Part shown: one piece after another, positions 1 to 12,121 of the stretch
How the letters are laid out: each line of letters starts with the position of its first letter
Position numbering within the stretch: the first letter of the stretch is position 1
DNA from: Megaustenia siamemsis
Taxonomy: Eukaryota > Mollusca > Gastropoda > Stylommatophora > Ariophantidae
NCBI GenBank assembly: GCA_032433765.1
Contig: JAVIAB010000073.1
Location: 64,436,199 to 64,500,198, forward strand
Direction: 5' to 3'
DNA: 64,000 nt
Notes under the pieces: model-generated
Told to the model about the DNA's origin: nothing
Seen by the model: only the letters and a program-made list of their open reading frames with translations
The model's database searches: none
Translations under genes and position numbers: made by a program

Positions 1-1978
1 TATTCTTAGTAATATTTTAGTCATATGGCTCATGAGACTAACAGTGCGATGGTCTTCACAATCAGTGGCTCCTGACTTCTTCGGTATGGCTACAAAGATA
101 GATTTTAGTAGATCTTCGAGTATGTGTCCAGTGTTATATATGTCATTGAGTAATTTTGTTATGACTTGTACTCCCAGCTCTCCTAATGCATTTATCTCTT
201 CGATTGTTATATTGTCAAGACCTGGAGCTTTGCCTCTTTTCATGCGTTGAATTGCATCCTCCACTTCACTCTGCATTATTGGTGGTCCTGTGTCTTCATT
301 TGAATTGTTTAATTCTGGTCTTTCATCATCATAGAGTTGACTGATATATTCTGTCCATCATTTTCCATTGTCTTCTCCTGTCCCATTATTATATTTCCTT
401 CCTTTGATTTCACACATCCTGAAACTTTGACTTCTTTTCTTCCTGTTAATTCATTTAACTGATTGTGCTTAAATTTTGAGTCTCTCTTTTGTTGTTTTTC
501 CATTTCTTCACATTTCTGTTTTAACCATCCTTCCTTTGCTACACTGCACTTGTTTTGGATCTCTTTGTGCAATATTTTGTATGTCCGTTCTTCATGCTTA
601 TGTTTTCTTCTTTCGTCCATTAGTTGTAATATTTCTTCTGTCAAATATTTCTTTTTGTTGATTCTTTTAGTCACTGGTATTATTTCTTTTGATGTTTGTT
701 GAATCGATTGTTTGAGCATTTCCCACTGCTCCTGGATGTCCTGTATTTTCTCAATAGCATTATATCTATTTTGTACTATTGTGCTGTACTTATCACTCAT
801 CTGTTTATCTACTCTTAGCATATCTAGTTCTAATTTTATATTTCTTGGTGATTTCTGTGCCTTCTGCAGTTTTATTCTTATCTTTCCAACTACTGGTACT
901 TGGTCACTATTGCAATCTGCTCCTGGCCTTGTTTTAACAGATGTTAGCCCATTCCTGAATCTTCTCTGTACCAGTATAAAATCAATTTGATTGTGTACTT
1001 TTTGTCTGGGCTTTGCCATGTCCATAGTCCCCTAGGGTTTTGTTTGAACCAGGTGTTACCTATAACCATTTCATGTGTCTTTGCCCAATCTATCAATCTA
1101 TCCCCTCTGTCATTAGTCTCGCCAAGGCCTTGCCCCCCAGTCACATTTTGCACTTTAGCTGTTCCTACCTTTGCATTGAAATCCCCTAATACAACAGTTA
1201 TTTCTTGGGATTTACACTGTTCCATGGCCGCCTCTAGCTCCTCGTAAAAAGTTACAATGTCTTCTTCTTCGCTATTACTTGTTGGTGCATAAACTTGAAT
1301 TATGTTGATATCCATTGGTCTGCCACTCAATTTTACTAGCAGAATTCTGTCTGATACTGGCCAAAATCCTTTCACTGTTTTGCTTCTTTCTCTATCTAAC
1401 ATGATGCCTACACCTCTTTCGTGTGTGGTTCCCCCAGAGTAAATTACATTTCCACTGTCGCTGTTGTAATAATCCTGCCCCTGTCCATCTCATTTCACAT
1501 AGTCCCAAGATGTTCAATTTCATTCTCTTCATTTCTTGACTGATGTTTTCTAGTTTTCCAACCTGGAATGCTGATCTAATGTTCCAAGTTCCTATTGCTA
1601 GTGTCTCTTTATTTTTGATCTTGCATACAGTAGCATGATGACGATCGAGTGTCACCTGTAGCACATGATGCTCCCTACCGGATGATGTGGCTGTGAAATA
1701 CCCATTAACGTCATTTGCTGTAAATATAAAGTTGTGGTTTGTCATGATTATTCCAGGCAATATAAGAAGGTAGTTTGCCATTCCTTTCCTTCTTGGCAGT
1801 GACTGTACTAGTTGGAGATCGCAGCCATTGTCTCTATACATGAGATCCTCTGCCTGCCATCACGTTCTGGGGACCATAACCGGCACTACTTGTCGGCTGC
1901 TCCCACAACACCATCCACCACCTGCTCCAATGGCTTCACATAAGCCTGATAGGGGGGCTAAACGGGAAGTGACAGTTT
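1..1978 (-). mobile_element. RTE-type LINE family A, 5' part, runs off the left edge
   Basis: Non-LTR retrotransposon related to the RTE/BovB group, whose host-like relative is annotated as craniofacial development protein 2. On the minus strand, 1980-1600 is 5' UTR and the start of the AP-endonuclease domain (GTWNIRSAF). A frameshift near 1400 separates it from the next part, 1402-944, which holds the QVYAPTSN and LGDFNAKVG endonuclease motifs. The endonuclease-RT linker occupies 1025-309 after another frame change. From about 250 to the edge lies the RT start (KRGKAPGLD, PKKSGATDCEDHR). Several frame breaks show it is dead. The same 5' UTR recurs at 29.99-30.31 kb on the plus strand. Confidence 0.85.
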
Positions 1979-2019
1979 AGCAGAAAAAAACAAACTGGTT
2001 GAATAAAGAATAAATAAAG

Positions 2020-2190
2020 CTTCCAAAAGCCTATGGTATAGAGATCAATACTAAGAAGACAAAACTTAATCCAAAAAATTCCAGGGAAATTGTTGCAAAA
2101 ATAAAATTAAATGGACAAGAACTAGAAGCAGTTGGTAAATTCAAATATAGAGGTTCAATCGTTAGTGATGAACATAGCGATCATTTTTAG
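2020..2190 (+). mobile_element. Short RTE-type RT C-terminal fragment
   Basis: Plus-strand translation gives YGIEINTKKTK and then a degenerate KFKYRGSIVSDEHSD. This is the segment just after the RT palm, normally [13 protein letters not shown]. It is too short to assign to a family and sits between two family A copies. Confidence 0.5.
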
Positions 2191-2333
2191 TATTTAAGAA
2201 CAACTGTAGATTTGTTGTGACATAAACTAAAGGAAGATCACTCATTTGCTGAAAAAATTTATGTGCTTGAACTGGGAAACTACCAAATTCAATAAATATT
2301 GCCGTTTAAAATGTTAGTACTTATAGTCACAAT

Positions 2334-3565
2334 CATCATCATCATCATCAAGTACCAGCCTGCCGGCGTAGGTGATCATGTCTCTCCACAACTTTCGATC
2401 TCGAAAGTTATTTATCATTTCTGTTGTTGACCTTCTGCCAAGCCATTCTCTTAAGCTGTCTGTTATTTTTTTCTCTTTGCTTCCCTCTATCTCTTCGTCC
2501 CTCAATTTTTCCAGTTGTTACAATATATTCCAGTTGTTCTCTTCTCATTACATGGCCAAAAAATGATGATTGTTTCTTCCTAATATTGGAAATTAGCTCT
2601 CCTTTTGCTTTGATCTCTCTCAGAACATCTTCATTACTCTTCTTAGCTGTGCATGGTACTCTCAATATTCTTCTCTAAAACCACATTTCTACAGACTCCA
2701 GTGATTTTCTTGTCTGTTGTCCTATTGTCCATGATTCACATCCGTATGTTAAGACTGGCTCTACATAACATTTAAGAACTCTTTTTTTGTTTCTATTGTC
2801 AAAAATGGATTGCATAGTATCTTCCTCATTTTTTGGAAAGCTGCTTTTGCCTGAGCCATTCTGCATCTCACCTCTTTTGTACATCTTCCATCTGAGGTTA
2901 ACAAAGTTCCCAAATATTTAAATTCCTTTACCTGTTTTAATATTGTTCCACTTGTCTTCATTTTGCACTGAGGTGATGTCTTTTTCTTTGTTGTTACCAT
3001 TACCTCTGTCTTTTTGCTATTAAGGCTGAGTCCTTTATTTTTGCTTTCTTTCACTATAATGTCCAACATTTCTTGTAACTCATTTTCACTCTTAGCGATT
3101 AAGACTGTATCATCAGTATACCTTAGATTATTTATATTATGACCTCCAATTGTTATTCCAGGCATGCCCCTTATGGATCTTAAAATAATCTCACTATAAA
3201 TATTAAACAAATCTGGTGACAGCACACAACCTTGTCTAACACCCTGTTTTATTTGTTGAAACATTCCCAATTGGTTTCCAGTTCTTATGGCCGCTGTTTG
3301 TTGCCAGTACATGTTCTTTATTATTCTTAGATCTTTGCTGTCTACTTTTATGCTTTCTAAAATTTTTATTATTTCTTGGTGCTTTACTTTGTCAAATGCC
3401 TTGGTGCAATCTATGAAACATAGGTATAGATCTGTTTTCACCTCTATGGCTCTTTCTACTAAAGATTTTATGATATAAATGGCATTGCTTTACCTTTATC
3501 TCTAATAAAACCACACTGTTCGTCGCTAATTTCTAGACTGATTTTGTTTCGCACTCTTCGCAATT
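2334..3565 (-). mobile_element. RTE-type LINE family A, 5'-truncated RT and C-terminus
   Basis: The minus-strand RT begins near 3565 (VRNKI, DEQCGFI). It continues through [13 protein letters not shown] (motif A), [14 protein letters not shown] (motif B) and [13 protein letters not shown], which is motif C with A changed to T. The C-terminus ([28 protein letters not shown]) follows in shifted frames. The 3' end is a short TGATGA repeat, seen on the plus strand as catcatcatcat at 2334-2350, typical of RTE elements. Frameshifts near 2760 and 2680 make it non-functional. Confidence 0.85.
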
Positions 3566-3984
3566 GAAAAAATATTCACAATACATATGTTTAAAATAAT
3601 ATTTGTGATTTTTCATGACAGGGTATTTGCAAAACTTACAACAAAATATCACTTGGTAAATTATTTTTTAATTCTTACATTACACTGATTATCATTTTCT
3701 CCAATAACTCCATCCATTATTTAATTCAGATTTTTTATCCATGAAATGCATAGAACAAATGAAATTATAGCATACTCACTTCATATAAGAATGCAACATA
3801 CATTATTTTTTTTTAAAGAGTTACCTTTCTTTTTTATTTTATTATTTCTCTCTCTCTATTTTTTATTTTTTTTTTTTTTAATTCTTCATTGAATGTAGGG
3901 TTTCTCAATATTTTAATCCAAAAAAAATATTGTATGGGAAGTACCATTTTTTCTTAAACTTTTATCTTTATCAGGGATTAACAA
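3566..3984. other. AT-rich stretch without gene
   Basis: Poly-T/A-rich, low-complexity sequence with no open frame or splice-bounded exon that I can support. A roughly 45-bp segment at 3929-3975 (starting tgtatgggaagtaccatt) recurs in the same orientation at 5017-5060. Confidence 0.5.
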
Positions 3985-4070
3985 CATCAACCAAGAAATG
4001 AAAAGAAGACATAGGAAATGGCTAGGAAACGTTCTACAAATGGAATGAAGCAGGCATCCGCACCTAGCAT
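3985..4070 (+). mobile_element. LINE C-terminal scrap
   Basis: Translation reads INNINQEMKRRHRKWLGNV and then LQME. This matches the 'R.KW.GHVLRM' C-terminal motif of RT-encoding LINEs. Only about 85 bp survives, ending just before a TTAA. Confidence 0.45.
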
Positions 4071-4073
4071 TAA

Positions 4074-4740
4074 CCCTACCAGACCGTTGTACCGAGTTTT
4101 CTGTAATTTCTTAATCTGCCGCTATTCCACTGTACCTAATTTATGGTACATTGCCTAGTACGTGAAAAAAATGCAAATTAAAAATAATCAACCAATCGTG
4201 GTCAAACCTCATGGTTAGCCATTACAAATGTCTGCCCCCATGTGTTTGAATTGACTTTGTGGGGTTTAAGTGAAAAAATTCTGAAAATTCACAATGAAAC
4301 GAGCAGATGATGAACCAAGCACTTCAACAGGAAAGTGAAGTAGGTCTAGGTTTTTCACAGTCCAACAGGTGATCGATACTTTAGTTGATTCAGACTCTGA
4401 GGAGTCAGATTTTCATAAAGAATACGTTTCCAGTTCAAGTGACACAGACAGCGAGAGCTCGAGTGATGAGGAGAATTTTCACAATTAAGGTAATTAATTA
4501 TAAGGTTCACCCTTATAGATATAGCGCTAGATTGATAGTAAGAGAAGAAGGGTGTGTCCCTCAAATAGCTGTGACAAAAATTACCAGATGACCTGCCTTC
4601 ACCGGTCTTGTCATCATTACCGCTGGACCCGGCGGCTTTTCATAAAATTTTTTATGTGGGCCAGTTATAATTCTTATATCTTGTATGCTTCAAAGCAGCA
4701 AGCTTATTCTAACCACTTTTTTGCATGCAACTAACATTTT
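4074..4740 (+). pseudogene. piggyBac-like transposase N-terminal remnant
   Basis: A frame from ATG at 4293 reads MKRADDEPSTSTGK, then one in-frame stop, then FFTVQQVIDTLVDSDSEES and a run of Ser/Asp/Glu ending SSSDEENFHN. A short acidic, serine-rich N-terminus like this is typical of piggyBac transposases. The catalytic part is absent. The remnant is preceded by TTAA (4070-4073), the piggyBac target, and starts CCCTA. A second TTAA preceded by TAGGG occurs at 5151-5157 and could be the other end. That pairing is uncertain because the 3929/5017 direct repeat cuts across it. Confidence 0.45.
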
Positions 4741-4759
4741 TCTACATTATGTTGGTTTT

Positions 4760-5016
4760 TTCTCTTTAATGCTCAGGAGCCCAGGTATAGGGGACAGTTA
4801 GGTTCAGGGCCTCAGGTCTGGTATGGTTAACATGGGCACCACCTGGCAAAGAGGCAGACCATAGGGGTCATGGTAACAAACTATACATGATGAAATGAAA
4901 GAGGTTGGCAGATCCTGGTGAAAGGTGTCCATGCTTGCTCTACCCAGATTGAGTGGAGATCTCTTGTGAGCGCCCAAGGTTCCAACAGGATTTAAGATTA
5001 GAAGAAGAAAGAAATA
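4760..5016 (+). repeat. Unidentified GC-richer segment with GAAGAAGAA end
   Basis: This block is less AT-rich than its flanks and ends in agaagaagaaagaaa. That resembles the 3' tails of the B and F LINEs in this window. It has no coding similarity that I recognise. It may be a LINE or SINE 3' UTR. Confidence 0.25.
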
Positions 5017-5156
5017 ATGTATGGGAAGTACCATTTTTTTCTTTAACTTTTATCTTTGCTCTCTGAATATAGTGATTTCTCAAAGGATGATTATATTTTT
5101 TTAAACTATGTGTTAAAGTGCTCATCAATATTGGATGTTATATTTATATAGGGTTA

Positions 5157-5179
5157 ACTCTCTCTCTCTCTATATATAT

Positions 5180-5222
<43 letters not shown>
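5157..5222. repeat. (TC)n/(TA)n microsatellite
   Basis: A CT run followed by a TA run with a short CA interruption. Confidence 0.9.
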
Positions 5223-5223
<1 letters not shown>

Positions 5224-5902
5224 CAATTTGAGTCTACAATTTATGCAGCAAAACTAACTCCCAAGCGGACCTGATCTGAAGCCTGTCTACTCACAGTTGA
5301 GAAGTCATATAATGTTGCTGTGAAACTTCAACTTGCTCAAACTCTGCAGTAGTACCACACTACAAGTTGAAAGAACTCACTCAGACTACAGTGTTCTCTG
5401 GTTGTGTTCGGGACTCTGTTCATACCTTAGATACCACAAATACCATATGAATTTGCCGCTAATACAATCTTAGTATCATCTCATGTTCCAGAGGCTGTAT
5501 GTAGTTCCCCTTCAAAGTTTGTCTTAGGTGCAGTTGCATAAAGTGGCAGATATTGACATAGAAGACTGCATCTCACATGCACTGTTATCTTCAAAAGGAA
5601 CAATATGGTCATGAAGTTATGATGATCTTGTGCCATTTGCCTATTCATAAGTCAGACTGTCTAGGGGAAACGTTGGACACTCCTACACACATCACCGCAT
5701 TATGATGTCTCTATTAGGAATCACAACAATTATATGCTCAAATATTGCTGATCAGGCAGATAAATGTGTTCACTTAATTTTTTTTGCAGTTGCTTGACCA
5801 AAGGTTTAATTACATTCAACATGAGATTAAAATATACTATATGAAAAAACACAGGTATAAAGCTAAAAAACACTAAAGTAAATGATAAAACAAAATAACA
5901 AC
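5223..5902. other. Apparent intron sequence downstream of MSH4 exon C
   Basis: About 680 bp of mixed sequence with no TE motif, open frame or further MSH4 exon that I can recognise. It is the start of the intron after the exon at 5903-6051. Confidence 0.4.
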
Positions 5903-6051
5903 CTCTATAGGGTCGGTCAGTTTCATTTTTGCCAGAGTTTTTGTATACATCTGAATGTCAGAAAATTGTGACAACAAGAGCACTGGATGTTTCAAGTCAA
6001 TGCTTGCAATGCCTATTTCTCCCCTAGCATGACCTCTGCCCTCTACCACAG
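5903..6051 (-). CDS. MSH4: MSH4 internal exon C
   Basis: On the minus strand this 149-bp exon has a pyrimidine-rich acceptor (tctttcccag) and a GT donor (gag/gttgtt). It encodes VVEGRGHARGEIGIASIDLK and goes on through LSQFSD to KMKLTDPIE. That matches the start of the conserved region of MSH4 (human about [20 protein letters not shown]...LSQFAD), the meiosis-specific MutS homologue that pairs with MSH5 and stabilises crossover intermediates. It starts with two bases of a split codon. The upstream exon at 12667-12896 supplies the first base, giving TLVAVVEGRG against human IVAVVEGRG. Identification is by recall, but the phase match is strong support. The next exon must lie to the left and I could not find it in the window. 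Confidence 0.85.
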
Positions 6052-6600
6052 CTGGGAAAGATATCAAGAACAAAAAAACCACTTTCAAATCTACTTATTA
6101 AAGGTCAAAAACCAAACTTTGCTCACAATACAGGAATAAAGTATGTAGGTGTTGGCAAGTCCATTCATATACTGACATATAATATTCCATTCTTAACAAA
6201 TAAATCAATATAATAATAGAACATAGATGTAAGAATTAAAATGATTTTACTCAAGTTGGCATTTATGTCATGACAAACAAAGTAATTGGTATGATTCTTG
6301 ATTATGTTTAGCATTCAAAAAGTTTTTCAACATCACAGGGCTGATTGGAAGAAATCAAAGAAAGAGCATTTCCTAAATTTTACAAAGTAATTTATGTTCT
6401 TAATTTGCTTTTTTTGTGTATTTCATTTTTTAAAAATAGCCACATATAAGATCTGTTAACAAATTATGCCAATATTTTCACATGATTTGTCAAATTATAA
6501 TAAATCTCAAGTTCAAGAAAATATTTATGTTAATTATGGTATATTTTCTGTGGAACTTGTGTTTGTATTATAAAAAACATAATGTAGCTTCTTCTACGAG
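6052..6600. other. AT-rich intron sequence of MSH4
   Basis: No gene, TE motif or structured repeat seen. It forms the 3' end of the intron between MSH4 exons B and C. Confidence 0.45.
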
Positions 6601-8685
6601 CCTCAGTTAACATCAAGTTAAATTTAGATTTACTCAAATCAGACAAGAAGCTGAAAGATAAATATAAAATCACAATTCAGAACCGGTACAATGCAATAGA
6701 GAAGATACAAAGCATTGATGAACAATGGGAAATGCTAAAAGAATCAATGCAACAAACATCCAAACAGTTCATACTACCAGTGAGGACAAATTCAAGAAAT
6801 AAATGGATGACAGATGACATTTTGCAGCTAAAGGATGCAAGAAGAAGAAATAAAGAAAATAAAGATGAGTATAAGAGATTAAATAAAGAAATTATAATAA
6901 AATGCAATAAAGCAAAAGAAGCATGGCTAAAAGAGAGATGCAAAGAGATTGAAATGCAACAAAAAGGAGATGCTAAAGCTATATACAAACAAATTGAAGA
7001 ATTAACAGGAAGAAAAATGCAATAAAAAACTGGATGTTGAAGATCAAAGAAAGGAGCACTGTTGATTTAACAAGAAAGCATAAGGGAACGATGGACAGAA
7101 TACATTAAAGATCTTTATAATGATGAACGAACAGAGGTAAATATTAAAGATAATGGAGAAGGACCAGAAATACTCAGAGAAGAAGTAGAAGGCGCCTTAC
7201 GCAATATGAAAGCAGGTAAAGCTCCTGGACCAGATAAGATAACTAGAGAAGAGATTGAAGCCATGGGTGATTTTGGAATAGAAGTAATAACAAAAATATT
7301 GAATGATATCTACAAAAGCGGATATATACCAGACGACCGGCTCAAATCAATATTCATAGCCCTACCAAAGAAATCTGGTGCGATTGAATGCGATGATCAT
7401 CACACAATAAGCCTTATGAGCCACATGACTAAGATATTACTAAGAATCATCGTGCGAAGAGTGCGAAACAAAATGAGTCCAGAAATTAGCGATGAACAGT
7501 GTGGTTTTTTTGTTGGAGGTAAAGGAACGAGCAATGCCATATATATCATAAGATCTTTAGTAGAAAGAGCCATAGAGGTGAAAACATTCTATATCTATGT
7601 TTCATAGATTATATCAAAGCATTTGACAAAGTAAAGCACCAAGAAATAATAAAAATTTTAGAAAGCATAAACGGAGACAGCAAAGATATTAGAATAATAA
7701 AGAACATGTACTGGCAGCAAACAACGGCCATAAGAACTGGAAACCAATTGGGAATGTTTCAACAAATAAAACAGGGTGTTAGACAAGGTTGTGTGCTGTC
7801 ACCAAGTTTGTTTAATATTTATAGTGAGATTATTTTAAGATCCATAAGGGGCATGCCTGGAATAACAATTGGAGGTCATAATATAAATAATCTAGGGTAT
7901 GCTGATGATACAGTCTTAATCGCTAAGAATGAAAATGAGTTACAAGAAATGTTGGACATTATAGTGAAAGAAAGCAAAAATAAAGGACTCAGCCTTAATA
8001 GCAAAAAGACAGAAGTAATGGTAACAACAAAGAAAAAGACATCACCTCAGTGCAAAATGAAGACAAGTGGAACAATATTAAAACAGGTAAAGGAATTTAA
8101 ATATTTGGGAACTTTGTTAACTTCAGATGGAAAATGTACAAAAGAGGTGAGATGCAGAATGGTTCAGGCAAAAGCAGCTTTCCAAAAAATGAGGAAGATG
8201 CTATGCAATCCATTTTTGACAATAGAAATAAGAAAAAGAGCTCTTAAATGTTATGTAGAGCCAGTCTTAACATATGGATGTGAATCATGGACAATAGGAC
8301 AACAGACAAGAAAATCACTGGAGTCTGTAGAAATGTGGTTTTACAGAAGAATGTTGAGAATACCATGGACAGCTAAGAAGAGTAATGAAAATGTTCTGAA
8401 AGAGGTCAAATAAAAAAGAGAGCTAATTTCCTATATTAGGAAGAAACAATCATCATTTTTTGGCCATGTAATGAAAAGAGAACAACTGGAATATATTGTA
8501 ACAACCGGAAAAATTGAGGGACGAAGAGATAGAGGGAAGCAAAGAGAAAAAATACCAGACAGCTTAAGAGAATGGCTTGGCAGAAGGTCAACAACAGAAA
8601 TGATAAATAACTTTCGAGATCGAAAGTTGTGGAGAGACTTGATCACCTATGCCAGCAGGCCCGTGCTTGATGATGATGATGAGCT
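6600..8685 (+). mobile_element. RTE-type LINE family A in an MSH4 intron
   Basis: The copy lacks the endonuclease. It starts in the linker (LKESMQQTSKQF, 6732-7025) and continues into RT: MKAGKAPGPDKIT at 7206, [12 protein letters not shown] after a frameshift near 7605, [14 protein letters not shown], and an intact [13 protein letters not shown]. The C-terminal FGHVMKREQLE region follows in a new frame from 8413. The 3' end is a TGATGATGATGA tail at 8670-8682. At least four frame breaks are present. It lies antisense to MSH4, in the 6.6-kb intron. It is very similar to the copy at 2334-3565. Confidence 0.88.
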
Positions 8686-8769
8686 TCTCCTCCTCACAAT
8701 GCATATACTCTTTTTTTAGCATAGATCCTTAAGTGAACTGCAAACTCAGAAGTAAAACACATTCCAGTA

Positions 8770-9185
8770 CTAATTATTCTTCTTCTTCTTCTTCTGCGAT
8801 CATGGTTCATTCAGACTAGGACTCAGGACTCTCTTATGAAGGCAGCTATTTGTTTAAGAGATTTGGTTGCCGCGTATAGTATCTCTTCGAGGGAGGTGGG
8901 TGTGGGCCACATTGTCCTTCTCAGGTCTGTGTACTGGGGGCAATCCTGTAGAACATGTTTTGTTGTCATGTTATCCAGGGTACAGTGGCATTGGCTGGTA
9001 GTTCCTATTTTAAGTTTGGAGAACATGTGGTTTCTCATTCTGTTGTGGCCAGTGCGTAGGCGAAGTATGATGACTTGATCCCTCCTTGATAGTTGGAGGT
9101 ATCCGTCCCTCTCGTTACACTTTGGGTGTTCTTGTTTTTTATTTTTCATGGTACTGGCCTTTGATGATGGATTTGCTTCATAGTA
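8770..9185 (-). mobile_element. LINE family F, 3' end
   Basis: The minus strand carries the end of the family F ORF2, including KLKIGTTSQCHCTLDNMTT and LQDCPQYTDLRRTMW. This is a Cys/His cluster (C-x-C...H...C) after the RNase H domain. The frame stops inside AAFIRES, and a short 3' UTR follows, ending gatcgcagaagaagaag. The family F tails elsewhere end in (GA)n. It is a 5'-truncated insertion in the MSH4 intron. Confidence 0.8.
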
Positions 9186-9733
9186 ACTAACCAGAAATAC
9201 TAATCATTCAAATCCAACTAAAGCTGCTAAAACTAGACGTCCTCTCGTTTTTCAAATCTTATACAGTGGTACACACTGTTTACTGGAGTTTTATGCAGTG
9301 CATTTTCTCTAATATGACTGCAATTTCAAGACCTTCTATATGTCTTTGAAGCAGAGCCAGGAAATCTGTTTTTTTTTGTCTTGCAAGCTGTAGGCTGCCA
9401 ACTCCTGTATTACACATCTAGAAGCTATCACAATGAGTATAAATCAATTTTAAAATATAGCATAAATGTATTGCACCATCACAATATAACTAAAATATAA
9501 TTAAATATAGTCTGGCATAATAGTGTATAATATAATATAGAATAGTATGGTATGTGTATGAGTCAAAAGGTAATCTTAACATTGGAATTAAATATAAAAA
9601 TCACAGTGGAATATTTGTATGCAATGATCACCTGCTTGAGGTAGGTATCAATGTAAGTATGTCCATTGTCTGCTTGACTATTAGATTTCAGCAAAATTAT
9701 GGTAAAGATGGCTGAATTCTTGCAGACATGTAC
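9186..9733. other. MSH4 intron sequence
   Basis: AT-rich sequence with several TATAATATA-like motifs. I see no gene or recognisable element in it. Confidence 0.4.
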
Positions 9734-9924
9734 TATTGTCCGTTTCAAAATGGTTAGCTGCTATTTAATAATTAATATCTCTGTAACCACTTGATCAAAA
9801 TTGTTCAAATTTTCCACATGACATAATAATATTAATGTCCCCACGAATATATTTTTGTTCCTAATTAAAAACGTAAGGTTTTTAATTTTCTTTATTTAAT
9901 GTATACAAATTTACTACCTCCTAG

Positions 9925-10186
9925 TAAAGTAAAAGTAAAGTAAAGTGCTCCATTACACCAAGTGGCGTATAGGGAATATGGTGTTAGTGACCATAAATTT
10001 TACACACCTTCAGCACATGATTTTTGGGGTAAAGTAGATGGTTTTACACCCGTGCCGCTTTACTTTCCCAGAAAAAATCTGGTACCATTTTAAGGCTAGG
10101 TGAACCCAGAAGCCATCGGTTGGGATCGAATCCTACCTCTTATCCTTTATAGTCCAGTTCACTAACCACTGAGCTATCGCGGCTCC
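9925..10186 (-). mobile_element. tRNA-derived SINE, family S
   Basis: On the minus strand a tRNA-like head carries box A (tagctcagtgg) and a box B variant (ggattcgatcccaac). It is followed by the family S body (aaatggtaccagattttttc) and a tail of taaag-type repeats. An 11-bp duplication, ctacctcctag, flanks it exactly (9914-9924, 10187-10197). It lies in the 5' part of DD82E copy 1. Confidence 0.9.
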
Positions 10187-11107
10187 CTACCTCCTAGACA
10201 AATCATTATTTTATACGGTTTACCCCTTCACATTTCTGACCTATTTCATTTGCTAATCTTTCACGCAATTCCCGTGATTTGTGTAGTTTCTCCACACATT
10301 TTTGCACGATGTTTGAACGACAAGTAAATTTTGGATGTTTATAAATAGCTTCCGTTTTTATTCATTAACATTGTATAAATCGTTGGGTGTTCTAGGCATT
10401 TATTGAAATGAGTGTTAAAGTCAAGTTTCTGACACTGCAATTAGTTGCAGTGAAGATTTATAAATATTTCTGTAGAGAATCTAAGCGTGGGAAACTATAT
10501 CAGAGTATCTCAAATCCTGAAAAGAGAACTATTCACTTTTTGGGATTAAGTAAGTGTTCATTTAATGAATTACTCAAAGCTAATGGAATTGTAAGTTCAA
10601 TCAATTCCAGCACACAAGGAAGAAAAAAAAATAGTAGATAATTTTGACAGAGATGTGATTAGAAGACAGATTTGTATAATGTTCGATTCCAAAGAAACCG
10701 TGACGGTAAGAAAACTGAAAATCGGCTCAGAACACACAATGACATTGATGTGTTGAAATCTACATTATTGAGAACAATTAGAAGCATCGGATTTATGTTT
10801 AGGAAGTACAGTAGCTGAAGAAACATCATCTCGAAAAGTCGCACTTAGTATCTATGAGAAGCAAATATTTACATGAGGTATGTAATCAAGATTATGATAT
10901 TGTGTATGTGGATGAAACTTGGATCAATGCTCACCACCACCACACAAGTGAAAAGGAATGGCAGATGGAACGATTAAAAGACCCAGTGGAAAAGGACAAC
11001 ATCTGATTATGGTACATGCAAACCGCACACAATAATGGGTTGGTGAAAAATGCTGAGCTTATTTTCACTTCCAATTATACGGACAACCGGCACTATCATA
11101 CTGATAT

Positions 11108-11469
11108 AAAAGTAAAAGTACCCCCCGTCACGCCAAGTGGCGTATAGGGAAATATGGTGTTAGTGACCCTATATTTTACAGACCTTCAGCACATGATTTT
11201 TGGGGTAATGTGGTCGGTATTACGCCCGTGCTGCTTTACTTTCCCAGAAAAAATCCGGTACCCATTTAAGGCTGGGTGAACCCGGAGCCGTCGGTTGGGA
11301 TCGAACCCTACCCCTTGTCCGTAGTAGTCCAGTTCACTAACCACTGAGCTATCGCGGCTCCCACTAATTTTTAGGGAATTAGTAAAACCCAGGTGTCCTC
11401 GCCAGGGAACGAACCCCGGCTGTTGCCGTGGTAAGCCAACCGCCTATCGATTGCGCTAACCGGATACCC
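11108..11469 (-). mobile_element. Double-headed tRNA SINE (two tRNA-like heads plus S body)
   Basis: Read on the minus strand there are two tRNA-like modules in tandem. The first has box A ggttagcgcaatcg and box B ggttcgttccc. A short spacer (cctaaaaattagt) leads to the second, the family S head with tagctcagtgg and gggttcgatccc, then the S body. The 13-bp duplication atcatactgatat flanks it at 11095-11107 and 11470-11482, showing the dimer moved as one unit. A second copy is at 20558-20920. Confidence 0.9.
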
Positions 11470-12121
11470 ATCATACTGATATGAACGGTAAAATATTTAG
11501 AGAGTGGATGTATTGTAAATACTCTTCTTCCCATCCCTAGACAGACCATTCTGTGTGATAATGGACAACGCATCATACCACAACGCTATTGTTTCAAACT
11601 ATTAGTGTAAATGTGTTGAATATGTCCTGAAGGAGGAAAATAATTATTGGAATAATGAAGGACTGTCATTCATTCAGCCGATAATAGTCATCAATATGTT
11701 AGATTCCTCTGATTCTGAATAAGTAAGTAAAATATATGTATGTATATAGTAATTATCATTTACAATGAATATGCCTTGTTCTTCACTCAAATATTTGGAT
11801 AAAATAAAAAAAAAATACCTCACATAGTATTCAGATAAGAAACCTCTTTAACATTCGAATTATGATAAGCCTATGCTGGAATAGGCCAATTGCTTAAATT
11901 ATGGTAAACTATTTTCTTCAACCACAAAATAGCTGCATCTGTCGAAAAGATCAAAGGAATTAGCCGTTGCAGATGAATGACACTATCTGCAATATTGCAT
12001 TTTAGAAAGCTTTTGGGACATTGGAAAATAAAACCAAATACTAAAAATCATGTTTATGTGTGTAAAGCTTATGGAGATATTTGAAGTCAAGCATGGACAA
12101 ACCATTTTGAAATGGACAATA

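Larger units (their letters stand above)
9736..12119 (+). mobile_element. DD82E-type (IS630/Tc1-mariner) transposon, copy 1, dead
   Basis: Ends are inverted: ttgtccgtttcaaaatggtt at 9736 and its near complement ending aatggacaa at 12119, flanked by TA duplications (9734-9735, 12120-12121). The transposase N-terminus is open from 10408 (FLTLQLVAVKIYKYFCRES...NPEKRTIHFLGLSKCSF). Downstream frames are broken but VDETWIN (first Asp) and MDNASYHN (second Asp) can be read. The segment with the catalytic Glu is deleted. The frame resumes at a C-terminal tail ending DSSDSE. Two SINEs interrupt the element. Sequence is homologous to the transposases at 49847 and 41.7 kb. Confidence 0.85.

Noticed and set aside
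11379..11469. A genuine tRNA gene (also at 20558, 32801, 57500)
   Set aside because: Pol III boxes are clear, but acceptor stems are imperfect, the sequence continues into a SINE body, and target duplications flank the whole unit.
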